Positions 1-7,865 of a stretch of 28,797 bases of DNA are shown here, piece by piece (position 1 is the first letter of the stretch; the number at the start of each line of letters is the position of its first letter). This DNA comes from an uncultured Flavobacteriaceae bacterium (GTDB taxonomy: Bacteria > Bacteroidota > Bacteroidia > Flavobacteriales > Flavobacteriaceae): contig CALGUD010000012.1 in assembly GCA_937901915.1 (NCBI GenBank), positions 1-28,797 of the forward strand, in the 5' to 3' direction. The notes under the pieces are model-generated. The model was not told the DNA's origin, did no database searches, and was given only the letters and a program-made list of their open reading frames with translations. The translations under genes and the position numbers were made by a program.

Positions 1-968
1 ACTGGTAAGGCATCAATCCATTCGGTCACAGTTATACCAGCATAAACCGCGGCGGTTTTTATACCGTCCAGCATCGCGTCTAACGTCCCTGAAGCCCTAA
101 ATACAGCTATTGCAGCAAGAATGGCAATCAAATAGGGGATAATGCTAATCGCGACATTGAAGCCGTCTTTTGCTCCTTCAATGAAAGATTCGTAGACGTT
201 GACTTTTTTCTTTGCTGCCAAAAGAATAAAAACAATAATGATGGAAAAAATGAGCGCATTTCCTCCGACATTGGAAATTACGGCACCGTCTTCTGGGTGT
301 AAAATGATGTAATAAAGAAGGGCGCCAATGAAGGCAACGGCTGACCCTATGTATGCTAAAACAACTCGATTGAATAAATTGATGCGCTGACGCAAAGCGA
401 CAAAAATTAATCCTGCCAACGATGAAATAAAGGTCGCAATAAGGATGGGGAGAAAAACCATTGTCGGAGACACAGATTCTGCCCGGTAGGCAAAAATGGT
501 GACAGGAATGATGGTCAGCCCTGAAGTGTTTAACACCAAAAACATGATTTGTGCATTCGACGCTTTTTCCTTTTCAGGATTGAGCTCTTGCAATTCCTTC
601 ATGGCTTTTAATCCGAGAGGTGTCGCAGAATTGTCCAATCCCAACATGTTCGCGCTAAAATTCATCATCATAGATCCAACAGCAGGATGTTCTTTTGGTA
701 CATCAGGAAACAAGCGTGAAAATAGAGGAGCAACTGCTTTTGTAAGAATTTTTACGGCACCGCCATTCTCACCAATTTTCATAATCCCCATCCACAAACA
801 AATCACACCGGTCAGGTAAAGGGCAATTTCAAATCCTGTTTTAGCAGATTCCATGAGGGCATCTACCATGCTTCGGAAAATCTCTGTATCATGCCAAAAT
901 AGCAGCTTACTCGTCGCCACAATCATGGCAATTAGGAACATTCCAATCCAAATTCTGTTTAAAATCAT
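1..968 (-). CDS. Fused SpmA/SpmB-like membrane protein (nucleoside-recognition 'gate' family), C-terminus cut by window edge
   Basis: I translated the minus strand from the ATG at 968. It stays open for about 322 codons to the window edge, so the C-terminus is missing. The protein is very hydrophobic. It begins MILNRIWIGMFLIAMIVATS and contains the SpmA-type signature MNFSANMLGLDNSATPLGLK at about residues 101-120. After the SpmA-like half there is a second set of membrane helices resembling SpmB. In Bacillus, SpmA and SpmB are separate spore-maturation membrane proteins; in Bacteroidota, which do not sporulate, the two are commonly one fused protein of unknown transport role. Family assignment is firm and function is not known. 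The gene lies downstream of, and on the same strand as, the delta-60 gene, but a terminator separates them. Confidence 0.85.
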   Translation of the reverse strand, partial: MILNRIWIGMFLIAMIVATSKLLFWHDTEIFRSMVDALMESAKTGFEIALYLTGVICLWMGIMKIGENGGAVKILTKAVAPLFSRLFPDVPKEHPAVGSMMMNFSANMLGLDNSATPLGLKAMKELQELNPEKEKASNAQIMFLVLNTSGLTIIPVTIFAYRAESVSPTMVFLPILIATFISSLAGLIFVALRQRINLFNRVVLAYIGSAVAFIGALLYYIILHPEDGAVISNVGGNALIFSIIIVFILLAAKKKVNVYESFIEGAKDGFNVAISIIPYLIAILAAIAVFRASGTLDAMLDGIKTAAVYAGITVTEWIDALP

Positions 969-1131
969 CTTAATCGATTCTTAATTTACAATGCAATTCT
1001 GCGTGTAAATAACACTTTAAAAGTAACTAAATTTATTCTCGTTGTTTGAACAGGCAGATAGAGCTTTCCCACGTGGATTGTTGAAAAGTCTATTTCTAAT
1101 AAGTTTTCTTACCAAGAAGACATTTTAGAGC

Positions 1132-1164
1132 AAATAAAAACCGAAGCACATACGCACTTCGGTT
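1132..1164 (-). terminator. Rho-independent terminator of the delta-60 repeat gene
   Basis: On the minus strand an 8-bp perfect stem (AACCGAAG / CTTCGGTT, arms 1157-1164 and 1139-1146) with a 10-nt loop is followed by TTTTTATTTG. It begins 22 bases after the stop codon of the delta-60 gene. The stem and U-run are read directly from the sequence. Confidence 0.8.
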
Positions 1165-1185
1165 AAATAGGAATGAATCCCTGAA

Positions 1186-2646
1186 CTACTGAATGATCAA
1201 TCGTTCAGTATAAGTGATACCATTTTTGAAAACGTGAATAACATAAGTTCCTTTGTTTAGGTTGGAAGTATTCACTTTGGTCGAAGGTTTTTTTACTTCT
1301 AGTTGATCGACTTTTCTACCTTGTAAATCATAGATACTGAGGTTGATGTTATTATCCGATTCGATCCAATCATTAATAGTCAATGTCACTTCGTTTGTCG
1401 CAGGATTGGGGGAGATACTCAGGTTCATTTTTGTGTAATCTAAATGGTCAACTGAAGCAGCTTCGTCAACAATGATTCGCGCAATTCGTCCCACACCCTG
1501 TGTTCCAATTGGCATAAAACCAGTGAATGCACCGCCGACTATTGCCTTAGCATCGGGTTGCATTACAATTGAGTTGACAGCATGACTCATTCCAAAATTT
1601 TGTGGAAACATAAAGTTTCTTGAACCATCCTCATTGAGTATAACCAAGCGCTCTGCATCGATACCGTTGTGTCCCTCAAATAAACCTCCTACTAATAACT
1701 TTCCATTTGGCAATTCTTCAATTGCCCAAACTGAATTATCGAATCCACCCGAAGCTGCTAGGAAAGTGTTGTCTAAACTGCCGTCAGCATTTAATCGGTT
1801 GATTCTCATCGGTCCTTGTCCGTTGAAACTTAAAAAACTACCTCCAATTGCGATTTTTCCATCACTAAGTATTTTCACTGTGTTAACTCTTGTGCTTCCA
1901 GCAGCACCTGTTCCGACATCGAACGTATTGTCGCGCGTACCATCAGTATTCAGTCGTGTGAGCTTAGCCATTCCCGGGGTACCATTGTAGCCAGAGAAGC
2001 CACCTCCGACAATGATTTTTTCATCTGGTTGAAGCGCAATCACGTCTATGTCTGAATTGAATCCTGTACCTGTTACAAAGGATTGATCAATCACCCCGTT
2101 TGGATGTAAACGAATGATGTTTCCTGCGATTGTATCATTGTAGTTATCGAAGTTTCCTGCGGCAATAATCTTTCCGTCATTTTGAATAAGGAGTTCTTTA
2201 ACCTCACCATCAAAACCTGACCCAATAGAAAAACTTGGGTCATAACTTCCATCACTATTCAATCTTACAATGCCAGACTGCGCAATACTGTTGTATTCTG
2301 TAAAATCGCCACCGGCAATTATTTTTCCGTCCGATTGAACAGCAATTGCACTTACTTCAGGAAATGATGTGCCTGAGAATACATCCGTCGAAAATGTATT
2401 GTCTAAGGTTCCGTCACTGTTTAAACGAGCCATACGAGAGATTCCAGTTGTGCCATTGTAGGAAAGAAAAGTTCCTCCTACAAGTATTCTTCCATCTTGT
2501 TGTAGTACAATCGTAGTAATACCAGTATTGAATCCTGAACCGGTAATAAATGGTGTGTCGATAAGGTTGGAAAACTGAGCCTTAATGGGTGATGCTAGAA
2601 GCATGAGACCACCAATAAATGCAGCTGATGTAATTGTTTTTTTCAT
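1186..2646 (-). CDS. Secreted delta-60 repeat protein with type IX secretion C-terminal sorting domain
   Basis: The protein has 486 residues. An N-terminal signal peptide (MKKTITSAAFIGGLMLLASP, then IKAQ) is followed by seven repeats of about 50 residues of the delta-60 type. Each has a core like DGKIIVGGxFxxYNG and then RLNxDGTLDxxF; visible cores include DGRILVGG, DGKIIAGG, DGKIIAAG, DEKIIVGG, DGKIAIGG, NGKLLVGG and DAKAIVGG. Seven such units suggest a seven-bladed beta-propeller (inference). The last 80 residues are a Por/T9SS sorting domain: SISPNPATNEVTL, then IYDLQGRKV, then LNKGTYVIHV, ending ERLIIQ. The protein is therefore expected to cross the outer membrane by T9SS and be anchored or released. 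The ligand is unknown. The gene has its own terminator. Confidence 0.9.
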   Translation of the reverse strand: MKKTITSAAFIGGLMLLASPIKAQFSNLIDTPFITGSGFNTGITTIVLQQDGRILVGGTFLSYNGTTGISRMARLNSDGTLDNTFSTDVFSGTSFPEVSAIAVQSDGKIIAGGDFTEYNSIAQSGIVRLNSDGSYDPSFSIGSGFDGEVKELLIQNDGKIIAAGNFDNYNDTIAGNIIRLHPNGVIDQSFVTGTGFNSDIDVIALQPDEKIIVGGGFSGYNGTPGMAKLTRLNTDGTRDNTFDVGTGAAGSTRVNTVKILSDGKIAIGGSFLSFNGQGPMRINRLNADGSLDNTFLAASGGFDNSVWAIEELPNGKLLVGGLFEGHNGIDAERLVILNEDGSRNFMFPQNFGMSHAVNSIVMQPDAKAIVGGAFTGFMPIGTQGVGRIARIIVDEAASVDHLDYTKMNLSISPNPATNEVTLTINDWIESDNNINLSIYDLQGRKVDQLEVKKPSTKVNTSNLNKGTYVIHVFKNGITYTERLIIQ

Positions 2647-2733
2647 AATGCAATTCTTTCAAATGTTACCATCCAAAAGTACTGTACATTACTACGTGAA
2701 AAAATACGGCATTTGACGTAATTTACTTTCGTC

Positions 2734-3210
2734 TTAAAACTCTTTCGTTACTTCAATATTTCCTAGGAAGTCCATAAATGTTTCTGAGTGCATTTCCAAC
2801 TCGCTTCCAGAATTACCAGCAAAAGAAATAATAAGTGTAAAGAGTTTACCATCAACATTTTTTTCAACAACAGCAATAATGAGTCGGGGATCATCAAGGT
2901 ATTCCAACGTTTGAAAAATGTAATCATCCTTTTTGGTGACGTCTGAATAAGCTCCCCAATTAAAATCAGAGTCGAAATAGCCCGACTTTACCGTTTCAAA
3001 CAGTGCATCAAGCGTAAAATCTGGCACTGACGACATGTCGCGAACGGATATACTTAATCTTACTAAATCATCTTTATTTGCACGAAGTACTCCATTGTCA
3101 TTTATGAATTCCCAATCCTCAGGAATTTTAAAAATAAACGGTTCTACCATTCGACCAACATAACTTCCTTGAGTGCTCGCATCTCTTTTTTTTCTTGTGA
3201 ATAAACCCAT
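2734..3210 (-). CDS. Small protein of unknown function, possibly PsbP/DcrB-like fold
   Basis: The protein has 158 residues, no signal peptide and no membrane helix. It starts with a basic stretch (MGLFTRKKRD), followed by FIFKIPEDWEFIND and an alternating strand/helix pattern ending FLGNIEVTKEF. The 'f-x-i-P-x-x-W' opening and the later phrase on an error-prone estimate resemble DUF1795/PsbP-type proteins, but that is only a pattern impression. It lies 87 bases upstream of the delta-60 gene on the same strand and could share its transcript. The start ATG at 3210 is the first in frame. The base composition agrees with the two genes to its left and not with the block that starts near 3.3 kb. 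Confidence 0.65.
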   Translation of the reverse strand: MGLFTRKKRDASTQGSYVGRMVEPFIFKIPEDWEFINDNGVLRANKDDLVRLSISVRDMSSVPDFTLDALFETVKSGYFDSDFNWGAYSDVTKKDDYIFQTLEYLDDPRLIIAVVEKNVDGKLFTLIISFAGNSGSELEMHSETFMDFLGNIEVTKEF

Positions 3211-3240
3211 AATAACCTTCCGTTCTTACATTTTATAGGG

Positions 3241-3263
3241 CTGAAATTATTAAATAAATTCAG
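3241..3263. repeat. AT-rich 23-bp near-perfect palindrome
   Basis: The arms are CTGAAATTATT and AATAAATTCAG around a single central base, with one mismatch. It lies 31-53 bases upstream of the 158-residue gene start and 21 bases upstream of the short plus-strand reading frame at 3284. It could be a shared operator between divergent genes. AT-rich palindromes also arise by chance. Confidence 0.4.
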
Positions 3264-3283
3264 AATTTTAGTATCTTTAGGGT

Positions 3284-3400
3284 ATGCGATTTTTATTCTC
3301 CTTTTTATTATTCACTATAATCACTTGTGTTTCCTGCTTTATCAGTAGCAATAACCCTCCAAAAGTATATTCCGCTATCATCGAAATTATGCTGATATGA
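3284..3400 (+). pseudogene. Possible 5' stub of a signal-peptide gene, cut at a sequence junction
   Basis: A 38-codon plus-strand frame starts MRFLFSFLLFTIITCVSC, which looks like a genuine export signal. After about codon 18 the translation turns into antisense of the Ig/Fn3 lipoprotein gene and stops. A TATCTTTA element, close to the TAnnTTTG -7 consensus, lies just upstream at 3272-3279. If real, the first 8-10 codons belong to a gene divergent from the 158-residue gene, and the rest was lost at a join near 3300-3315. It could equally be a chance frame. Confidence 0.25.
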
Positions 3401-4249
3401 GTCTTCTCCTTCACCTGTAGCAATAATGGTATTAAAGTCCTCATTACTGGCAATTTGTATAGTGCCGGCAATTTCTGATTTTACATTGCCTTCATCGGTT
3501 CCATTATCCCAATTAAAGATGATTGTCCTGGTAATAGAGCTACTTTCATCGGCTGGTGAATCCAGGGATGGAATATTGGGAGTTTGTGTATCTATAAAAA
3601 TACTTCTGGAGGTAAATTCTGTTTCTGAAGTTTCATTTACTCCTTTTACGCTCCATCTGTATTCTGCGTCTTCATCATAAAGGTTTGCATTGGGAGTAAA
3701 ACTTGTGCTTTGAATGTTTTCCTCCAGTAAAACGGTTTCAAGGCTACCGAAATTTTTTTGTAGTTCAAAGGTGTAGGTATTGGCTGCGGAGAGCGATTGC
3801 CAGGTATATGTATTCTCTTTATTATTAGTATATAAGTTATTTTTAGGAGTACTTAAAAAAAGTGTTTGTCCGCTTAAATTATCAGAAGTCTTCATACTAA
3901 ATAGGACCGGAAAGCTGTAGGAAGACTTATACGCAAAATTTTCTGCTCTTACACGCCATCTGTAATCTCCGGGGTCTAAACTGTATATAAAATCGGTTTG
4001 TTCTACTAAGGAGTCAAGTATTATATAATCTGACCTATTGATATCTACAACCTGTATCCTGTAATCTTTTGCGCCTTCAACAGGATGCCATTGAAAATGC
4101 GCTGCATTTCCCTCTACAACATCATTTTGAGATGGATATATGGTTTGTATTGTTTCATCAGAAATATCTTCTTCAAAAATATCATCACACGAGATTAACA
4201 GTAGTGAAAATACAATGATAACTTTTGCCGGGTTAATTATTTTTTTCAT
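3308..4249 (-). CDS. Ig/Fn3-type repeat lipoprotein, last gene of the T2SS-like block, possibly C-terminally truncated
   Basis: The protein has 313 residues. A lipoprotein signal (MKKIINPAKVIIVFSLLLIS|C) has the modified Cys at about residue 21, followed by the acidic DDIFEEDISDE. Acid-rich stretches after the Cys act as surface-export signals in Bacteroidota, so surface exposure is plausible. Three related domains of about 90 residues follow, each ending in a beta strand of the type YRWRVRA, YRWSVKG or YFWRVIA, typical of Fn3/Ig-like modules. It overlaps the GspM-like gene by 17 bases and so belongs to the operon. The protein stops at TDKAGNTSDYSE, where a family member would usually continue through one more strand. 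The stop coincides with a composition change, so the natural end may be missing. It may be an outer-membrane partner of the secretin or an adhesin; no pilotin motif was recognised. Confidence 0.8.
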   Translation of the reverse strand: MKKIINPAKVIIVFSLLLISCDDIFEEDISDETIQTIYPSQNDVVEGNAAHFQWHPVEGAKDYRIQVVDINRSDYIILDSLVEQTDFIYSLDPGDYRWRVRAENFAYKSSYSFPVLFSMKTSDNLSGQTLFLSTPKNNLYTNNKENTYTWQSLSAANTYTFELQKNFGSLETVLLEENIQSTSFTPNANLYDEDAEYRWSVKGVNETSETEFTSRSIFIDTQTPNIPSLDSPADESSSITRTIIFNWDNGTDEGNVKSEIAGTIQIASNEDFNTIIATGEGEDSYQHNFDDSGIYFWRVIATDKAGNTSDYSE

Positions 4250-4760
4250 AATTCTGAAATATGATTTTTAGATACAATTTTTTTCTGTTATTGTTATAGT
4301 TTTTAATGATATACAACGAGGTATTAACCAGCTTGGATTTATTAAAACTTTTTTCGATTTCAAATAATATACTTACCAAAGGCTTATAATCCCCTTCTAA
4401 TACGATTTGATTTGTATAAATATTAAATTCCCCCTCTTCTGCTTTATGTATATCTAAAATTTCTATCAATTCAACATTTATTCCCTGATTTGAAATAAAG
4501 GTTAAAAGCTCCTGTTGTACATGCTCCGGATTAATATTGTTACCTCCAATAATATGATCGAGCGTTTTTATTTCTTCTTTCAAGTTATGAATATCAAAAA
4601 CAGCATTTTCTGATAATTTTGCTTTTGAATTTAATTCATTGAGTTGAGCATTAACAGAAATAATATTTTTATATGTTTTTTTATACACCGCAAAAATTAA
4701 CAATAGGGAGATAATTAGTACTGCATAAAACTTTTTTTTGTATGTAAGGTTTTTAAACAT
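4233..4760 (-). CDS. GspM/PilO-like inner-membrane assembly protein
   Basis: The protein has 175 residues from the ATG at 4760; a TTG two codons upstream is possible but less likely. A short basic cytoplasmic tail (MFKNLTYKKK) precedes one membrane helix (about residues 11-26). Then come a coiled-coil-prone stretch (about 28-70) and a periplasmic alpha/beta domain (about 85-175) of the ferredoxin-like type seen in GspM and PilO. Sequence identity to named GspM proteins is expected to be low. The call rests on topology, size and position directly after the GspL-like gene, which is the conserved L-M order of T2SS clusters. The ATG lies 2 bases after the stop of the GspL-like gene, pointing to translational coupling. 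Confidence 0.7.
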   Translation of the reverse strand: MFKNLTYKKKFYAVLIISLLLIFAVYKKTYKNIISVNAQLNELNSKAKLSENAVFDIHNLKEEIKTLDHIIGGNNINPEHVQQELLTFISNQGINVELIEILDIHKAEEGEFNIYTNQIVLEGDYKPLVSILFEIEKSFNKSKLVNTSLYIIKNYNNNRKKLYLKIIFQNYEKNN

Positions 4761-4762
4761 TA

Positions 4763-5965
4763 TCAACTTTTAGATAGTGATAGGTGCAATTCAAATTCAT
4801 TGACCGAACTTCTTGTTTTACGGTATTTTATGATCTCAACAAGGCTTATCCATTTTATAGTTTTAAGTTCCGAAATCCATTGGTTAAAAACATGTTCAGT
4901 ATCGGAATCACCTTTAATAATAATTCTGTAATTCCGGAATTCTATTTTTTCATTTTCTTTTATACTTTTTAGAAGCGGGTTTACTTCAAAGAATTCAAAA
5001 GTTATTCCTTCGGGCACATTCTCGCTAATCTTATAAATATATTTCGTTAAGTATGCATTGGACGAAAATCCACTTGCCAATAAAATTTTCTCTTTGTTGT
5101 TTTTTTCTTCTTTTAATGCGTTTAGCGTTGATAAAGATTGTTGAGATACAAATAATTCTGCCTCCCTGTTAGCCAGTTTAGTTGATAAAAAATCCAGCCA
5201 AAAGTGACCGACAATAATTGCCAGCAATAAAAAACCTAAAGAAAAAATACCAGCTATTTTATAAAGTTTCTTATGTTTTGCTTCTTCACGATTTTCATTC
5301 AGAAATGAATCGTCAAACTCAATAGAAGAACTTCCAAAATGGGAATATAATAAAGTTGCTAATCCTCTAAGTTGATATTCACTAAACTCTTCGTTATTAA
5401 GTAGTACTTTTTGCTCTCTGTATGAATCTTCTTGAGGTAATACGGCTTTAATTTTCTTGTTATCAAACTCAATTTTATATAGACTGGTATTTAAAATAGT
5501 ATTGTTGTTGTTCAGTAATGGATAAATAAGCGCTAATATATAAGGCCCTATTGATACGTTTACCACATAAAACCCGCTTGTTAAAAAATTCTCCAGGATG
5601 GCCTGAATATTCTTTTTACGGGTGAGGGATATAAATATTTGGTTCTCCTGGTGATACTCAAAAATATAGAAATCTTCGGGGTTAGATTTAAAAATAATGG
5701 ACTGTAAATATCCTTTGGTCTTTTCTACTTGTTTTGTGATGATCCCTTCACCATCAATATTTAAAACTATTGGTAAATTGTTTGATATTTTTGCTTTTAA
5801 TTCTTCAAAATCGGAAGAAGTGATCCTTTCCCTGATAAAGAATTCATTATTAATTATCTCAACTTTAATTACATCAAATCTCAGTACCTCTCCACTAATT
5901 ATGATAGTGACAGCATAAAATTCTTTACTGATATTTAATTTCTTTTTTAAAGTTTCAAAGACCAT
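4763..5965 (-). CDS. GspL-like (PilM-PilN fusion) assembly-platform protein
   Basis: The protein has 400 residues. Residues 1-233 are a cytoplasmic domain without signal, in the place of the actin-like PilM/GspL domain. A membrane helix follows at about 235-259 (IAGIFSLGFLLLAIIVGHFW). A coiled coil (about 262-296) and a periplasmic domain (about 300-400) come next, with the PilN-type pattern ISENVPEGITFEFFEV, IIIKGDS and WISELK. In T2SS, GspL links the GspE ATPase to the pseudopilus platform through GspM, and the next gene encodes the GspM-like protein. The start codon overlaps the gspD stop as TAATG. Primary-sequence similarity to known GspL is weak, so the call depends on architecture and context. 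Confidence 0.75.
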   Translation of the reverse strand: MVFETLKKKLNISKEFYAVTIIISGEVLRFDVIKVEIINNEFFIRERITSSDFEELKAKISNNLPIVLNIDGEGIITKQVEKTKGYLQSIIFKSNPEDFYIFEYHQENQIFISLTRKKNIQAILENFLTSGFYVVNVSIGPYILALIYPLLNNNNTILNTSLYKIEFDNKKIKAVLPQEDSYREQKVLLNNEEFSEYQLRGLATLLYSHFGSSSIEFDDSFLNENREEAKHKKLYKIAGIFSLGFLLLAIIVGHFWLDFLSTKLANREAELFVSQQSLSTLNALKEEKNNKEKILLASGFSSNAYLTKYIYKISENVPEGITFEFFEVNPLLKSIKENEKIEFRNYRIIIKGDSDTEHVFNQWISELKTIKWISLVEIIKYRKTRSSVNEFELHLSLSKS

Positions 5966-7863
5966 TAATAAATTACTGTAGGTTTAATAAAAATGTGCAA
6001 CTTAGATTTTTCCTTTCTTTTTGTTCTGCTACTGAAAAACCATTTTAGAACCGGTATTCGTGATAAAAGAGGTGCTCCCGTTCCTGAATTCCCATTTTCC
6101 AGTTCATCCAGACCTCCTAACAAAACCATTTCATTATTTTTTACACGAACAATAGATTGAAACTTTTGAGTAGCTTTACCAGGAGGTGCATTTTCTCCTG
6201 CCCTACCTAAGAATGAACTTTTCTCAACGCCTATTGTAAGTGTAACATCTTCACCGGTTGAAACGAAAGGTTTAATATTAATGCTGAGATTAGCGTCGGT
6301 TGATTTCCACACACCGGATTGTAAAATATTATCGGTTATCCCCGTGTTTATTAACCTGTTATTTTGCTCAAAATAATAATTTGTCTCTCCTATAGAAGAT
6401 GTTGCTTCATGGCCATTAAGTGTTACGAGTTTGGGCGTAGAAGAAATCTTAATGATAGAATTGTTCTCTAAAGCACTTAAATTTGCATAGAATTCATTAG
6501 TGACTTTTCCAAGATTTATCCATCCTAATCCATTAAATGCATCAATTAATTTATTAATGGAGCCGGAATTTAATGTAACATCGGTATTTGGAAATAAAAC
6601 TCCGGATGTTTTAACTTGTTCATCGCTTAATAATGCCTGTAACCCTGTTTGAATCTCATAGGATTTCTTGTATTGAACAATTAAAACTTCTATTTGGATA
6701 ACCGGTACAACTTTATCTATTTCAAGTAAATAATTTTTGAATTCATTAATATTAACTTTAGAGCCCGATACTACAAATCCATTAAGCTCAATAAAAACTT
6801 TAATTTCCAGGTTTTCTATAATAGTTCTGGGTAATGCTTCTAATACACCGTCAACGGTCCTGTTTTTTAATTGAACGAGCTCTGTTCCTCTTAACCCCTG
6901 ACTATTATGCTCGCCTATCAGGTAAATTCCTTCAATTTTTTTGAATGTATATCTTTTACCTTTGAAAGCATGCTCAAGCAAATCATCGAAAGTAATGCTG
7001 TTGGCTATAAGCGTAACCTTAACTCCCTCGGGCATATTATACATAATATAATTTACCTTAAGCTTTTCTGTTATTTCATTAATTAGCTCAGCAGCATCTG
7101 CATTATATGCCTTCACATTTAAAAAACCCTGCTCGTTAATTTCGGTTTCAAAACTTCCCTCATCGTTAGATTGATTTCCTGTACTTCTTCTTCTGGAGTT
7201 TGGCCTTGCAATTGCAGGTTGATCTACACTTACTACTTCTTTATCTAGGTAATAAAATCCATTTTGATCTATAGAAAGAACTAACCCGTTGGATTTGGAC
7301 ATCATTTCTAAAACCATATCAAATGGCCTGTTTAATATATAGGCTGATACTTTATTGGTTTTAACATCAGGTGAGAGAACAATGTTTTTTCCTGAGGCAT
7401 CTGTTATAGCCTGGGCTACCCTTGGCAAAGAATCATTTTGGAGTTTTACAGATAAGTGATCGCTTTGTGCATTATATGATACTTCTATAGGTTTTACCGT
7501 TGCAATGATTGGCTCTTCAACCTTTTCCGGTCTCCTTTTAAAAACAAGGATACTGTTAACAACATCCATTTCAAGATTATATTTTTGCAGTAAAAATAAG
7601 AGTACGTCTTTAACTACAACATCGTGAAAATTGCTGTTTACCAAATCATTTAAATTCGTATCTGCACTTAAATTCAGCTTATGTTCTTCAGCAATCAATG
7701 TTAGAAAATCATAAAGTGTTAGCCCGGAAACATCAATTCTGACAGTTTCGGTTAATCCTTCTTTTGTTTTAGCTAATTCGTCTAATTTAACTTTGGCATC
7801 ATTATCCTGGGCAAAACAAAAATTTATGGTAATAAAGATGACTAAAAAAAAGCTTTTTTTCAT
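5965..7863 (-). CDS. gspD: GspD/PilQ-family outer-membrane secretin with three STN/N0-like modules
   Basis: The protein has 632 residues with a signal peptide (MKKSFFLVIFITINFCFA|QD). Three similar modules follow that look like secretin/TonB short N-terminal (STN/N0) domains: about residues 42-110, 137-208 and 247-317. Each has the strand-helix pattern and ends in strands such as ILVFKR, GFYYLDK or GIYLIGE. A low-complexity Ser/Arg/Asn linker (about 217-238) separates modules two and three. A further N-domain lies at about 325-385. The secretin beta-barrel core is at about 388-632, with VPVIQIEVLIV, TPKLVTLNG, and near the end MVLLGGLDE, then PLLSRIPVLKWFFSSRT and LHIFIKPTVIY. Secretins form the outer-membrane gate for T2SS, T4P and phage. 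The neighbours GspE, F, G, L and M point to T2SS or T4P. It is 2 bases downstream of gspE. Confidence 0.93.
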   Translation of the reverse strand: MKKSFFLVIFITINFCFAQDNDAKVKLDELAKTKEGLTETVRIDVSGLTLYDFLTLIAEEHKLNLSADTNLNDLVNSNFHDVVVKDVLLFLLQKYNLEMDVVNSILVFKRRPEKVEEPIIATVKPIEVSYNAQSDHLSVKLQNDSLPRVAQAITDASGKNIVLSPDVKTNKVSAYILNRPFDMVLEMMSKSNGLVLSIDQNGFYYLDKEVVSVDQPAIARPNSRRRSTGNQSNDEGSFETEINEQGFLNVKAYNADAAELINEITEKLKVNYIMYNMPEGVKVTLIANSITFDDLLEHAFKGKRYTFKKIEGIYLIGEHNSQGLRGTELVQLKNRTVDGVLEALPRTIIENLEIKVFIELNGFVVSGSKVNINEFKNYLLEIDKVVPVIQIEVLIVQYKKSYEIQTGLQALLSDEQVKTSGVLFPNTDVTLNSGSINKLIDAFNGLGWINLGKVTNEFYANLSALENNSIIKISSTPKLVTLNGHEATSSIGETNYYFEQNNRLINTGITDNILQSGVWKSTDANLSINIKPFVSTGEDVTLTIGVEKSSFLGRAGENAPPGKATQKFQSIVRVKNNEMVLLGGLDELENGNSGTGAPLLSRIPVLKWFFSSRTKRKEKSKLHIFIKPTVIY

Positions 7864-7865
7864 TT

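Noticed and set aside
496..819. Plus-strand reading frame of 107 codons
   Set aside because: It is antisense to the SpmA/SpmB-like gene, whose minus-strand frame has clear membrane helices and family motifs.
1634..1990. Plus-strand reading frame of 118 codons
   Set aside because: It is antisense to the delta-60 repeats and its length comes from the repeat codon pattern.
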